Assembly: GCA_963575745.1 (NCBI GenBank)
Contig: CAUYUJ010016913.1
Location: 47,501 to 111,500, forward strand
Reading direction: 5' to 3'
DNA from: Prorocentrum cordatum
Lineage: Eukaryota > Sar > Dinophyceae > Prorocentrales > Prorocentraceae
Length of the DNA: 64,000 nt
The notes beneath the pieces are model-generated. The model saw nothing but the letters and a program-made list of their open reading frames with translations. It did no database searches and was not told the origin of the DNA. Positions 1 through 10,190 of this stretch are shown piece after piece. A program made the translations under genes and the position numbers. Each line of letters opens with the position of its first letter. The first letter of the stretch is position 1.

Positions 1-560
1 CCACGCCTGCCACACTTTGCAACATTGGCGCGCATAGCGCCCCCACCCCCTATGGACCTCCTGTGGGGTCGAGAGAATGCCGCGCTGCCCAAGCTTTGCT
101 ACGTGCATGTATTGTGCGGTGCGCGCGGCATGTGAGTGACAAGATCTGCGTCTGTGCGTCTTGTGTATGTGTAAGTTGCGCGTGCGGCTGTATGGAAGCG
201 TGTTTCATGTGGGCGCCGTGTACTTGTGGCGCTGCGTCTGGTACGATACAATGAACGCACCAGGTGTACACTAGCGTTGTATGGTGCGCGTGCGACTGCA
301 AGTGCGTGTGTGCGTGTAGGATGTGCGTGCGTGCGCGTGAGTGTCATGCATGCGTGCGTCTGGTGAATGCACGAACGAGAAGGAGTAGAGGTTAGCTTGG
401 GAGGAGACATGGGTGCGACGCGGATGTGGACAAAACCAAATACCCAGCAATGTCGGGAAAAACAGCAAGAAATCATGATTCCAATCAAACCAAGAGAGAA
501 CAAACACACCATCCCACCCTACAATAGGGAGAGCCCCAAACGACGAATGGGCTTGGTGTG
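1..560. other. low-complexity GT/GC-rich start of window, no gene seen
   Basis: The first ~560 bases are rich in alternating GTGCGTG/GTGTGC steps (clearest at 100-360). Open frames are His/Thr/Cys-rich and overlap on both strands, as expected from the repeat. No splice-site or codon-usage support for a gene was found. Confidence 0.5.
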
Positions 561-1184
561 TCATACTTGCTGCGGCGAGCCCCACAACGGGCACCGTGGC
601 CGAACCCCGTCAAGCCCTGCAGGAGCTTCGTGATCAACCATGGACTTCTTGAAACCCGTCGGTCCGCGGCAGTCTCCAGCGGTCTCTGGCCGACTCCGGC
701 GGACTTCTGTGCAACTCTCGCCCAGGCCGGCCACGTCACGGGTATCCGACCCTTCCTTCTGACGAAAAGCACTAGGCACCTCCACTTCGCACGGCTTTCA
801 CATCTGGTGCCCGCACCCGCCCAGGCAGCTGTCCCCCGCGGAACTCCTGAGCGGGTTTGGCATAGAGCCTGGCGGCCTCGGGGGCCGCAGACTCGACACC
901 CACAAGTGCCCGGAAGCTCCATCCGGCATCTTGCTGAGCAGGGCCGGGTGGCAAACGTGTCGGCCTGACTTTGGTTGGCAGACCCCCCCCTCCCCTCGGA
1001 CCAGGCGTGCCAGCATCATGCTCTCCACCTAGGAGAGGGCTTCCCGATCCACTCTAGCCCCGCGCCCGATCCATCGGAGAGCACGGCTCACATCAGGGGC
1101 AACCCCCTGACCCGATCGCGGTCAGGCCAGCCCGACACGTCGACCCCGATCGACCGATGGATGATAGAGCCATGACCCAGCAAC

Positions 1185-1499
1185 GATCGAGCTCATGTCC
1201 CCGACCTCCATTAACGCACTCGGGCCTTGCAGCGGCGTGCAGACTCGGCTTCCAGGCCCTGACTCAGCCTGCGGAGTGCCAATCGGGCCGTCTGGCGCCC
1301 ACGTGCGTGAGCCTCTCGCCCAGCACCACTTACTGGAAGTGCCTACGCGATTCCAGTGCCCTCCGCTCTGCAGATCCACCGATTCCAGGCCTTCTGGGCC
1401 GTCCGCGGTCAAGAGGCCCCGAAGCAGGGCACAGTTCCCCGCCATCGGCGAGAGGGCGAACACGTCGACGTGCTGCTGTGGGCCGACGAGGGGGTCCAT
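1185..1499 (-). CDS. possible exon, unknown protein
   Basis: A minus-strand frame of about 105 codons with mixed, protein-like composition; it includes the string VDVFALSPMAGNCALLRG near its 5' end. The plus strand is also open here, so strand choice rests only on composition. No domain is recognised. The edges are unknown, and it may be one exon of a larger gene or a degraded fragment. Confidence 0.28.
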
Positions 1500-2008
1500 G
1501 AGTGCCTGCCAGGATAGGCAGGGGGCAAGAACAGACTGAGAGGATCACCAAATCAAAGGGATGGCTGGGGAGGGGAATTACGAATGGAGGCACGAGAAGG
1601 CAAGTTCGGGGATTCGCCACTTCCTGGGAAGTAGAGGTGGGGCTCCAGGAGCTGTCAACAAAAAAACTGAGTACCAAATCTCTGAATGAAGGGCTTCCGC
1701 TGCTCCGCTTGACCAGCATGGTGAATTATGAGAAGTCCGAACCTCAATCATCATTAAACAAGCGATGTCACCAGATATGTCAGAATAGCACAGCCGATCG
1801 AATCGCAAACGGCGACATAAGCATTCACGGTACACGGCCAGCGCCCTCATGTTGAGTCCTGATCTGGCGAAAGGTTGGGGGGTGACCACGAAGGCTCAAG
1901 GATATGTGAACTGTGGCAGCATGATCATGCAAAAAGCTTGGGCAAGAGAGGGTCTGGCGGTGACCGATAACCACATGCATCGAGGAGTGATTGGCTGCTT
2001 CCTAAGGC

Positions 2009-2231
2009 TTCGCGGGAGGAGGAAAACTCCTACCTGCACGGCCAGGAAGCGCCCATCGAGCTCTCTGGCTGCCAGGAGAAGTCCCTACCAACTGAGAGGC
2101 CCTACGGCATGCAGCATGACAACGTGCAGATCGTCAGGACCGCCTTGGGCCGACACCGCCCTGGCCACCAGGCACCGAAGCCAGATCCCTTCACTTGCAC
2201 TGGTCTTGCAAGTTGCTCGCAAGCGCTTTGA
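2009..2231 (+). CDS. possible exon, unknown hydrophilic protein
   Basis: The frame reads ASREEENSYLHGQEAPIE near its start and runs about 70 codons to TGA at 2229-2231. Third codon positions are mostly G or C. A plausible acceptor (CTTCCTAAG) lies just upstream of 2009. A different frame of the same strand (1849-2295) is also open but looks less protein-like. No family is recognised. The neighbour downstream is a GAT repeat, so the exon may end at a donor before the stop. Confidence 0.35.
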
Positions 2232-2565
2232 CGCAGCGTCATCCCGTCAATGCCGAGCTACCCTATTTGATCAACGTGGGGGGCGAAAGTGTTGAGGGGG
2301 GCCACGCCGGCAAAAACTATACCTGGGCCTGCTCTTCACGCAGGCGAAATACGACGCCCAGAGGCCGGCGCAGCGCATAATTTTCATGGTAGGGCCGCCG
2401 TGGATGATGGGAGTGCTGATGACGATAAGGATGATGGTGCTTATGGAAAGGAGGTAACTTTGATGAGGGGGTGATGAGACAGATGGTGAAAGGAGGAGAA
2501 GTGTTGAGCTGGACGCGGGGGATGGATACTACGACAACGATGACGGCGCTAGTGATGGAAGTGAT

Positions 2566-2729
2566 GGTGCTGATGATGGATGATGGTGGTCGCAATTACG
2601 GATGATGATGATGATATTAATGATGAAGATGATGTTGATGATGAGGGTGATGATGATGGTGATGGTGATGGTGATGGTGATGGTGATGATCATGATGATA
2701 ATGTAAATGATGATGCTGCTGCTGATGAT

Positions 2730-2760
<31 letters not shown>

Positions 2761-2762
2761 AA
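2566..2762. repeat. GAT/GCT trinucleotide tract
   Basis: Mostly GAT units with some GGT and GCT. It encodes runs of D, H, I or M in different frames; the ORFs across it are artefacts of the repeat. Confidence 0.9.
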
Positions 2763-2894
2763 TTCCACGACGTCTGCATGCCCTTGTTTGCATGCGCGCT
2801 TGCGTTTCTGAAAGCGCACGCTCGTTGCCCATTGTGCGGCCCGCGCCACCGGGTCCTGACAATCTCGGGCAGGCAACCCAGACCCCCGACGTCA

Positions 2895-3165
2895 TTCCCC
2901 AAGCAGTGCTTGTACTGAAGGTGTCCTAGCGGACATTGAAAGATTTGGCGAAAGTCCGGGGCCGATGTCGGTGGCCGGCTGGGTTCCGGGGTTCCCGGTT
3001 CCGGATTCCCTGGCTCGAGGGGATCCCCGTTGCTGGTTCTGGGCCGATCTCGGGATCCCACGATCGAGCCCACCATCGATCTCATGATCGATCTCACTGC
3101 GGCCAGACAGGGTACCTTCCAAATCTGTAGAACCATCCACTGACTGGGGTCCTTCTCTGGTGTAA
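2895..3165. repeat. dispersed repeat shared with 19555-19997
   Basis: The stretch from CAGTGCTTGTACTGAAGG through ACATTGAAAGATTTGGCG to the CATCCACTGACTGGGG end matches 19555-19997 in the same order. The shared core includes degenerate ATCGATCTCA units, much expanded in the second copy. No coding evidence. Confidence 0.6.
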
Positions 3166-3332
3166 TCATGATTTTCTCATGGCGTCCACCCCGAGAGGTT
3201 TCGATCCCTTCCCAGGGACTGGTTTTTCATCCTGAGTCGTTTTCTGACAGTCCCGAGGCCTGGTGAGGGCCCTGGGGTCCGGACAATAGCGAAAAAACTT
3301 TCGTCGTGATTTTTTATGACGCGAGGGTCTGG
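3166..3332 (+). mobile_element. family A element, copy 1
   Basis: About 167 bp. It has the family order TCATGATTTTCTCATG, GAGAGGTTTCGA, TTTTTCATCCTGAGTCG, CCCGAGGCCTGGTGAGGG, then the inverted TCGTGATTTTTTATGACG and GGGTCTGG. The ends are inverted relative to each other, the form of a non-autonomous inverted-repeat element (MITE). It has no coding capacity. Confidence 0.65.
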
Positions 3333-3861
3333 ACGCCCGAAATGGCTACGAAGAGAATAGGTACGATGCCCGACAGCAAATGCTGTCAAAAAACGACAAC
3401 GGCCGCTGTTGGGCAGGCGGCGTCTTGTCCTCAAAGATCAACGTCCGCAGTGGCGCGAACAGCAAGTCCTGTTCAGAATGAGCAGAAACTACTGTTTCGG
3501 GAGCGGCCAAGAGGGGAGCGTCCAAGAGGGAGGGGGGCGCAAATCATGGCCAGCGGCATGTGCGCGGCCCAAGGGGGGGACCAGAGACGTAATAAAATAA
3601 GAAGAGGCGCCCGGGAATCTGGGGAAATATCATGGCCCACGCCGTGATATCCACCCCCCCTAGCCATCACCCCCCTCTTTGCCGCCCCCGACTGTTGGGC
3701 ATCGTACCCGTTCTTTCGGTACCCACTCTGATTGCCCCGAGAGGGGGCCCGGGAACGTGCCCACATCCACGGCTCCGCGGCCCGGACATCCTCCGCGCGT
3801 GGATGCCCCGCGTGGGTGCCCCACCCACGGGCTCGCGCACCCCCATGGGATCGCGCCTCGG

Positions 3862-3975
3862 CCTTCAGGCCACGACACATCGGCGACGTCTGCGTGGAGA
3901 AAATCAGGTTCAACATCGAGGCGCATCGCCGATGCGGCGCGATGCTCCGACCCCATCTGCTCGTGGGGAGTCCAC
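3862..3975. mobile_element. partial family D element
   Basis: It carries ACACATCGGCGACGTC, GCGTGGAGAAAATCAGG and GCATCGCCGATGCGGCG, diagnostic of family D, but lacks the first terminal repeat. Confidence 0.5.
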
Positions 3976-4111
3976 AAGGTGCCAACACCGCTACCACGCA
4001 AGAACTCTCTGGACAGAAGGGGGAAGCCACCACAGTGCAAGCACTCTCCAGATAGAAGGGGGAAGAGGGCGACAAAGAAGGGAAGGAGGGAAACACGAAG
4101 GATGGGGAAAC

Positions 4112-4240
4112 CAAAAAGTACCTACATCGCTACTCCCCGGACCTCTCTCCCGGGGTGCGTTCTGACCAGAAGTTCGAGGCGAATCCAGCGGAGGGCGACG
4201 AGAGCCACCCAGGAGGCCCCGAAAAGGGGAAAACGGGAGG
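4112..4240. repeat. family H repeat, copy 1
   Basis: It matches 4470-4585, 30533-30660 and 48938-49065, with a weaker match at ~54400: CGCTACTCCCCGGACC, GGGGTGCGTTCTGACCAG, TTCGAGGCGAATCCAGCG, GGCGACGAG. The copies keep the order but differ by substitutions. Confidence 0.55.
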
Positions 4241-4263
4241 GGTAGGGGTGGCATGGGTACCTT

Positions 4264-4437
4264 TTCTGACTACCTACCAGACCACCCCAACCCAACCCGA
4301 AGACCCCAATTTCGGGTTGGGGGGGTACGGGCTCCATACGTGTTTTTTCGATGTTCCCCGACCCCCCCCAACTGGAAATGGAGGGCAAATTGAGGCCTTC
4401 GGGTTGGGTTGGGGTGGTTTGGTGGGTGGTGATTTTC
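4264..4437. mobile_element. inverted-repeat element between two H copies
   Basis: The left end ACCACCCCAACCCAACCCGAAG is repeated in inverted form at the right end (CTTCGGGTTGGGTTGGGGTGG), giving ~45 bp arms around a ~90 bp centre. Only one copy was seen in the window. Confidence 0.6.
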
Positions 4438-4469
4438 CTCTCCTGGAAGGATGGGTCTGGGGTAGAGGT

Positions 4470-4585
4470 GGTGCGGCTACTCCCCAGACCTCTCCTGGGG
4501 TGCGCTCCGACCAGGATTTCGAGGCCGATCCAGCCGTGGCGACGAGGGCCAGCCAGGAAGCTCGAGAGGTGGGAAGGCGAGGGGG
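4470..4585. repeat. family H repeat, copy 2
   Basis: Same order of blocks as 4112-4240 (GGGGTGCGCTCCGACCAG, TTTCGAGGCCGATCCAGC, GTGGCGACGAGGGCC). It directly follows a likely minus-strand exon. Confidence 0.55.
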
Positions 4586-4737
4586 GACGGGCCGCGGTCT
4601 CTCGGTGGCCCTCCCTCCTCTGCACTCGGACCCCAGCTGGGAGGCCCCAATCCCCGCGGCCTTCCAGATCGGGTTCTCGCCCGACCGCTGGTCCCTCCAG
4701 GCCCTCGGGCGCCACTGCACGTAGAGCCCCTCGTCCT
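4580..4737 (-). CDS. possible exon, unknown protein
   Basis: A minus-strand frame with high GC3 containing LRAVAPEGLEGPAVGRE followed by GDWGLPAGVRVQRREGH. It lies between a GTC tract (upstream in this reading) and the H repeat that follows. The other minus frames are open too, so the frame is a judgement from composition. No domain is recognised. Confidence 0.32.
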
Positions 4738-4765
4738 CGACGACGACGAGAACGATGACGACGAG

Positions 4766-4804
<39 letters not shown>

Positions 4805-4875
4805 GACAAGGACGACGACGACGACGACGACGAAGAAGACGAGGACGAGGACGAGGACGACGACGACGGCGACGA
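4737..4875. repeat. GAC/GTC trinucleotide tract
   Basis: Nearly pure GAC units with some GAG, giving Arg-, Thr- or Ser-run ORFs. Probably intronic on the minus strand. Confidence 0.9.
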
Positions 4876-4918
4876 GCGCAGGGCCCCCCTCTGGGCGGGG
4901 CGGGCCGCGCTCTCGAGT

Positions 4919-5098
4919 CTGTTATTTTCTCAGACTCTGGCAAGTTTACTTGCATGGAAGCGGGGAGGGGCCTGAACCTGAAGCAATCCACAAATGACTT
5001 GACGTGCGGAAGCCACGCGAGTCGACAGGCAATTGCACGCTCGTGCTCGACTGAAGAAGGGCGAGGGGGAGGGAGAGGCGAAAGCCATGCAAATAGAC
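4919..5098 (-). mobile_element. family C element (introner candidate), copy 1
   Basis: 180 bp. Read on the minus strand it begins at GTCTATTTGCATGG and ends at GAGAAAATAACAG, matching the predicted donor and acceptor ends of the other C copies. The inner TIRs are TTTACTTGCATGG and CCATGCAAATAGAC. Inside is the conserved block TTGACGTGCGGAAGCC with GCACGCTCGTGCTCGA. Confidence 0.6.
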
Positions 5099-5131
5099 TT
5101 GTCTGAATAGGGGCACGATCAACTACATGAG

Positions 5132-5300
5132 CATAACAACTAGGAAGCCCGCGCGGACTTCTTGGATCCGCGCTGGACCCGTTCCCATGGCGCGCGGGGC
5201 GCGCCAGGGGCGGCGCCAGAGGCGCCGCCAGGTGGCCCCAGCGCCGACCCGAGAAATCCGCGCGGACCTCCGAGTCTCTGTGTTTATGTCATTCTTCGCT
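5132..5300. mobile_element. family B foldback, copy 1 (left palindrome arm)
   Basis: GCGCGGACTTCTTGGATC, then GGCGCGCGGGGCGCGCC, then the inverted AAATCCGCGCGGACCTCC. Self-complementary, with no coding capacity. Confidence 0.7.
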
Positions 5301-5799
5301 CCCCTAGTCCAAGGCCCCTGCATCCTTGCGATACGGGTCGACTGTACCCTCGCTTGCCGTCGAGACGGGAGCCGATCGCCCAAGGCAGCACGAATCGCGA
5401 GCCCCTGCCGTGTGCTTCCGCACACCCGCGCGGCGCGCCGGGTCAGCGACGGCACGCGCAACGAATTCTGTCGCCCAGGGCGCCAGCTTCTCGGAGCGGG
5501 GCCGGCTCGCAGGCCCCAGGAGGAGCTTGTTCTTGAGGTTCAGTAGGGGAACGAAGAATGACATAAAGCTGGCGCCCCGCTCCGAGAAGCCGGCGCCCTG
5601 GGCGACAGAATTCGTTGCGCGTGCCGTCGCTGACCCGGCGCGCCGCGCGGGTGTGCGGAAGCACACGGCAGGGGCTCGCGATTCGTGCTGCCTTGGGCGA
5701 TCGGCTCTCGTCTCGACGGCAAGCGAGGGTACAGTCGACCCGTATCGCAAGGATGCACGACAAGGATGCAGGGGCCTTGGACTAGGGGAGCGAAGAATG

Positions 5800-5957
5800 A
5801 CATAAACACAGAGACTCGGAGGTCCGCGCGGATTTCTCGGGTCGGCGCTGGGGCCACCTGGCGGCGCCTCTGGCGCCGCCCCTGGCGCGCCCCGCGCGCC
5901 AGGGAGGGGGGTCCAGCGCGGATCCAAGAAATCCGCGCGGACCTCCGAGTTGTTATA
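5800..5957. mobile_element. family B foldback, copy 2 (right palindrome arm)
   Basis: Inverted counterpart of 5132-5300; it retains GGATCCAAGAAATCCGCG at its outer end. Confidence 0.7.
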
Positions 5958-6146
5958 TTAATGGCATTGCTTGTACCTCTATGGACGCCCATTTCGAGCC
6001 TTTCGAGCTGGGCGCGGCCCACGAAAGTGGCGAGGAATGGACCGAGGAGGCAAGGATGCAAGGGTAGCATTGGGAAGGTTGCCCATCCTTACAATGCGCG
6101 CTGACTGTAGACAAGCGCACTTTGCGAGTCGTGAAACGCGCTCGAT

Positions 6147-6342
6147 GAGAAGAGGGGGGGGAGAGAAGGAGAAGGCCTTCTCAGAAGGCCGCGGGACTTC
6201 TCAGAGAAATCCTCGCGCCTTCTCTGAGAAGTTTGTCGTGCCTTCGGGGAAGGCTTAGGAAACTTCTCGGAAGGCCGCGGGACTTCCGAGCCTTCTGAGA
6301 AGGCCTTCTCCTTCTCACTTCCCCCCTGGGCTCGCCGCCGCT
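6147..6342. mobile_element. family F element, copy 1
   Basis: Repeated and inverted GGCCTTCTCAGAAGGC and CTTCTCAGAGAA blocks, ending in TTCTCACTTCCCCCC and GGGCTCGCCGCCG. It matches 7369-7566 and 38708-38896. The many internal palindromes could fold into a multi-stem structure. Confidence 0.65.
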
Positions 6343-6344
6343 GA

Positions 6345-6495
6345 CACCGCGGGGATCATTCAACCTTGAACGATCGGCCGTTTCCGAAACGTCAGTTCGT
6401 TCCACATCGACCGATTCTGGGTCGCCGGCGACGTTCAACGTGGAACGCCTGCGGCGGGGTCGCCGCTGGTCAACAAGACACGAACCGACCGGAAG
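6345..6495. repeat. family J repeat, copy 1
   Basis: It shares CTGACACCGCGGGGATC, CAACCTTGAACGATCG, CGATTCTGGG and GCGGCGGGGTCGCCGC with 13425-13565. Confidence 0.55.
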
Positions 6496-6499
6496 CTCA

Positions 6500-7368
6500 C
6501 AATGGGTGCATCACGCAAAAGACAGGCCTGCCAACAGATGCCTCACGCATGCAGCGCCGTGACGGACACTCTCGCGTCGTGATCAACACACGCCGGAAAA
6601 TGTTCTGCGATGTGCAACTCGGGGCTCTCACCAGGCCCCAGGGCAATGAAACAAACGTTCGGGATGAGGACGTGGTTTGAACCTCTGGGGTCCACGTTCT
6701 CAAACAAAATACAACAACACGACGTCGGAGGTCTGGGAAAGTTCCTTGAGTTTCCGGAAGCGCACCCGACTGCACACTTCTTATGCAAGCACGAGCTCGC
6801 CGCGATGGCGGCGCCGAGGGGTGCGAGGGCCCAGGAGGTGTCGGACCCCCTGCCCACCTAGAAGCCCAGCAAGACACTCGGCTTGCGTGGTCTGGGCGGG
6901 ATCCCGCTCCAATGAAGCGTTCAAAGACTAAATCAGGAAATCTTGAAGACCATCGCAAAAATAGATAGGGTTCCCGAGGATCTCGGATAGGATACCATCC
7001 CCGCCATTGGATTTCGTGTTGCCGTTGTTGTAGGGTAGTATTGACAGCATCTCCGCTTGAACTGGGGTCACGGAGCTATGTTCTGGTAATGCTTCGGCCA
7101 TTTGAAGACCACCTGGGACCATCGCGCGGTCATTGGAACATATCGGGGTCATCCGTTGCTTATATGTTGGGCCACCCTGGAGGTGCCCTATGGCCAGAGA
7201 GAGTATATGCGAATTACTGGGCCCTCTTGAGATGACCCTAAGAGTATCGACAGGTCGCTTTGAGCCCATCTTCGGCACGCACTGGGGTCGTGGAGCCGCC
7301 TCGGTATCGTTTTTGGTCGTCTGGAGGTCTTGCGAGTTTCTGAAGAGGCTTTTGTTGCGGCCAAGTAT
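6500..7368. other. no supported gene
   Basis: Moderate-GC sequence between two family F copies. Short frames are open on both strands, but none shows sustained GC3 bias or a recognisable motif. A degenerate A-like string (CTGGGGTCCACG) occurs near 6690. Confidence 0.4.
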
Positions 7369-7566
7369 CGGCGGCGAGCGAGAGGGGGAAGTGAGAAGGG
7401 GCGGGCCTTCTCAGAAGGCTCGGAAGCCCCCCAGCCTTCTGAAAAGTTTCCTAAGCCTTCCCCAGAGACACAGAAAACTTCTCAGCAGGCGCGAGGGCTT
7501 CTGAGAAGCCCCGCCGCCTTCTGAGAACACCTCCTCCTTCTCACTTCCCCCTTTGCTCGCCGCCGA
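7369..7566. mobile_element. family F element, copy 2
   Basis: Bounded by CGGCGGCGAGCGAGAGG and TTTGCTCGCCGCCG, which are inverted; internal blocks are as in copy 1. Confidence 0.7.
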
Positions 7567-7850
7567 AAATACTTATCCAACGCCAGAGACGCTGGACCCA
7601 ACATTGTAGGCGTCACACCTGTACTTCCTTTTTGTCATAGCATTGTGCCCAAGCACGCTCACTCGGACGCTTCGTGTGGGGTCTGACTGAAACCCACCGA
7701 AAACGGCGCACGATATGGCTTCTCATATCAGGGATTGGACCCTAGACAGGGACGCGCTGGGAGACCCGGGCAGCCATGACTCCACACCCGGGCGCCACCG
7801 CCTCTGCGGAGGCGGCACTGCGAGTGCGGCCCTCGGTCACCTGAAAGTTT

Positions 7851-8032
7851 GTGGATGCCGTAACAGTGGACACCCTAACAATCCTATCGTTGAAATGAAC
7901 ATGCGTTCAAAAATGTTAACATGTGTTCACATAACATGTTTTGTTTTACATGTTTGGGACATGTTTGAAATATGTTTTGGACATCTGGGAATTGTTTGGC
8001 AACATGGTGCCTCTCCAATGGACGTCGTCCAC
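7851..8032. mobile_element. family G element, copy 1
   Basis: The ends GTGGATGCCGTAACAGTGGA and TCCAATGGACGTCGTCCAC are imperfect inverted repeats. The interior is AT-rich (ATGTTTGGGACATGTTTG) and differs in composition from the flanks. A second copy is at 37078-37232. It directly abuts a likely minus-strand exon. Confidence 0.65.
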
Positions 8033-8450
8033 AACTGTACTTCCGCCGCCTTCCGCCAGGCTCTCCGCCGGCTCCCCCCGAAGGCGAGGCGCGCCGGAGG
8101 CGAGGCCCTGCCTGGGCACGCGCCGCTTCGCACTCCCCGATCGCCCCAGAGGGCCCCCCGAAGGAGCCTTTCTTTTCTGTGAGTACGGAGGCAACTGGTG
8201 CAACACATAGCCACTCAATGCCAGCCGCAGCGGCGGCGGCTTGGACGCTGGCAGAGCGACCACAAAAGATGAGCGGAGAGCTGCGCCGCCGCTTCGCGGG
8301 CACGGCACAGTGGGCTCTTTCGCGAGAGGGCCGAAGACGAGAGCACTGAACAGACACAATCGGTCGAAGTCCGCATGGGCGTCTTGGACCAGCTGACCCA
8401 GAACTCGACGCGGTCCTCCGAAACTTCTGTTCATGACGCTCTTGTGCTGC
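8033..8450 (-). CDS. probable exon, unknown protein
   Basis: A ~130-codon frame on the minus strand. It starts around RSFGGPRRVLGQLVQDAH, continues through FDRLCLFSALVFGPLAKE and GYVLHQLPPYSQKRK, and runs into element G with STVVDDVHW. Composition alternates hydrophobic and charged residues as in globular proteins. It ends exactly at element G, which may be the following intron. No family is recognised. The 5' boundary is not determined. Confidence 0.4.
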
Positions 8451-8593
8451 GATATCGGCGTGAAGATAGCGTCACGGTGGATGAGAGGGGAGTTACCCCG
8501 AGCGATGCTCCAGGTGGAGGAGGGCATGGAAGACGCCGCAAGAGCGATGGCATCCTAAGAGATATCACCCTGCACCCACATTGACACCATAAA

Positions 8594-9001
8594 TCATTCG
8601 CAAAAGCGGGCAACCAGTTGTTGACTGGACATCCAGGTACTGGATTTCCCGACTGCTTTATGATTGAAATCCGCACTGACGGGTGAAACGATCATGGGCG
8701 TATTGATAACACGTTCAAAACAGCCACTCAGCCGTGGACTGGGGCCTTTCCAAAGAAGGCCAATCGTATTCCTGATCAGCCACCTCGTGCACGAGAGACC
8801 CCGCGGGGCATCGCTCCTGATCTTTCCTGATCCCCTCCTCTCATCCGACCCAAAACAGTAAGCCAAGGACGTCCTCTCACTCCTGGGCCAGTGCTCTGCC
8901 AGCCCGACTCCCGACTTGATACTCAAACGCCCGGGCAGTGCCCTAATCGAAAAAAGGCTCAAGGGCTGAAGAAACGGAGTGCCCCACCCGTCTTGGTCCA
9001 T
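8594..9001 (-). CDS. possible coding fragment, strand uncertain
   Basis: A 135-codon minus-strand frame (GLLWKGPSPRLSGCFERV near the middle). A plus-strand frame at 8664-8861 (PFQRRPIVFLISHLVHERP) is equally protein-like and vaguely recalls retroelement polymerase text, but no catalytic motif is present. Base composition is less GC-rich than the neighbours. Low-confidence call. Confidence 0.22.
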   Translation of the reverse strand: MDQDGWGTPFLQPLSLFSIRALPGRLSIKSGVGLAEHWPRSERTSLAYCFGSDERRGSGKIRSDAPRGLSCTRWLIRNTIGLLWKGPSPRLSGCFERVINTPMIVSPVSADFNHKAVGKSSTWMSSQQLVARFCE

Positions 9002-9199
9002 TTCCTCTTCCTCCCCCTCACCCTTCCTCGATAATCGTCATTCCCCCCCTCATCAGGCGGGACAAATGATCACCCACACGTGCACATGATCAGCGAGCGC
9101 ACCTACGATGCATGGATTACCGCAGGACATGCGAATTATCCCTTAACCGACACAAGGAAGCGCACCACTCGGACAGTGGAGCAACGCCGAGTACAGGTT

Positions 9200-9640
9200 G
9201 AGGGAAGGGAAGCACGGGCACGCGCACGGTACGAGCGCGCAGACTGCTCTGTGGGCCCTCTGCGCTCGCGAGGAGGTCTGGATCAAGACCTGCACACTCG
9301 CTGCTCGAGGCGACGCCAAAGGGCTGCCGACCTCATCCTTATCGGTTGTTTCCCCCCTCCCCAGAAAACAAGATGCCTCGGTCCTCCTCCCCGTCATCCT
9401 CTACCGTGACGATGCCTGGCACGGCCGGGGCTCCGTCCCCATCCCTCGATCGGGGAACGATCACGGCCGGAAAAATGAAAAACCATCTCCTGGAGCCTCC
9501 TCGCCTGGCAGGCGCCTCAGCCCCTCATGCGGCGGAGTGCGTGAGGTCGCCGGAGCGCCGCCCGCACCGCCCTGCGCTGCCCTGCAGTCGGGTCGGCCTC
9601 CAGCGTCAGAGCAGCCGCATCCACATCCTCCAGGCCTAGA
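9200..9640 (+). CDS. possible exon upstream of element B
   Basis: A plus-strand frame containing ALWALCAREEVWIKTCTL and ASVLLPVILYRDDAWHGRG, open until family B at 9661. The minus strand is open as well. With 9982-10190 and 10839-11060 it would form a plus-strand gene whose introns are elements B, P and A. This is an inference from arrangement only. Confidence 0.3.
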
Positions 9641-9660
9641 AGGGAGAAGAAACAGCATCA

Positions 9661-9813
9661 ACATAAACTCTTGGCGCTCCGAGCGGACTTCTCGGATCTG
9701 CGCTGGACCCCCCTCCCCCTGGCGCGCGGAGCGCGCCAGGGGCGGCGCCAGAGGCGGCGCAAGGGAGGCCCAGCTCGGATCCAAGAAATCCGCGCGGGGT
9801 GCCGAAAGTTCAT
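9661..9813. mobile_element. family B foldback, copy 3
   Basis: It opens ACATAAACTCTTGGCGC and closes with the inverted GGTGCCGAAAGTTCATG, around a GGCGCGCGGAGCGCGCC core. It is immediately followed by a P element. Confidence 0.75.
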
Positions 9814-9822
9814 GCTTGTGCT

Positions 9823-9981
9823 AAGTCGGGAGTGTCCCCCTACAGGAAAATTTTCGACGACAAATAAAAGATACTCAACAAAAACGAGCCAACATGGTCA
9901 ACAGACTGCTCAAACCATAGTCCACAGACTATTTTCTTCCCATTCTCGAATGCTCCTCCTGCAGAGGGACGGGCCCGACTT
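9823..9981. mobile_element. family P element, copy 1 (TA-flanked type)
   Basis: The ends AGTCGGGAGTGTCCCCC and CAGAGGGACGGGCCCGACT are inverted. The interior is A/T-rich. The left flank is TA and the right flank TC. It is 159 bp, the same length class as the other two copies. Confidence 0.7.
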
Positions 9982-10190
9982 CCTGTTTGCACCGCTTTCG
10001 AAGGCCGCCTCGCTGCCCCCCGCCGCGGCGCCCCGCACCGCTCAGGAGCTGCCCCGTGGCCAGAGCGTCCTCGAGCCAATACGTCTTGAGCCCATCGTGG
10101 CTGCGGTCGCCCGCCGCGACGGAGTCCCGTGGGCGCCCTCGGACCCTCCGAGAGATCGACGGCAGGCGTGCCCCAAGATGGGACGCACAT
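9982..10190 (+). CDS. possible exon between elements P and a TATAG element
   Basis: The frame contains SVLEPIRLEPIVAAVARRDG and SDPPRDRRQACPKMG with high GC3. It is bounded on both sides by mobile elements, as expected for an exon between two introner-like insertions. The minus strand is also open (GLRRGGRPQPRWAQD). No domain. Confidence 0.32.

Larger units (their letters stand above)
5132..5957. repeat. large near-perfect palindrome
   Basis: The left arm (5132-5502) and right arm (5571-5957) are reverse complements, differing by few bases plus a 13-bp duplication (CAAGGATGCACGA) in the right arm. The spacer is 68 bp. The outer ~160 bp of each arm is a family B foldback. The inner ~230 bp (with GGTCGACTGTACCC and GTGTGCTTCCGCACAC) is not seen elsewhere. 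Mirror ORFs on both strands result from the symmetry. Confidence 0.9.

Noticed and set aside
1-512. Overlapping His/Thr/Cys-rich ORFs at the window start
   Set aside because: Low-complexity GTGCG sequence with no coding signal.
3338-3352. AAATGGCTACG, part of the reverse complement of the dinoflagellate spliced leader
   Set aside because: Only about 11 bases match; no complete leader and no donor or Sm-like context, so it is likely chance.
5127-6104. Pairs of similar ORFs on both strands
   Set aside because: Mirror images caused by the palindrome, not separate genes.
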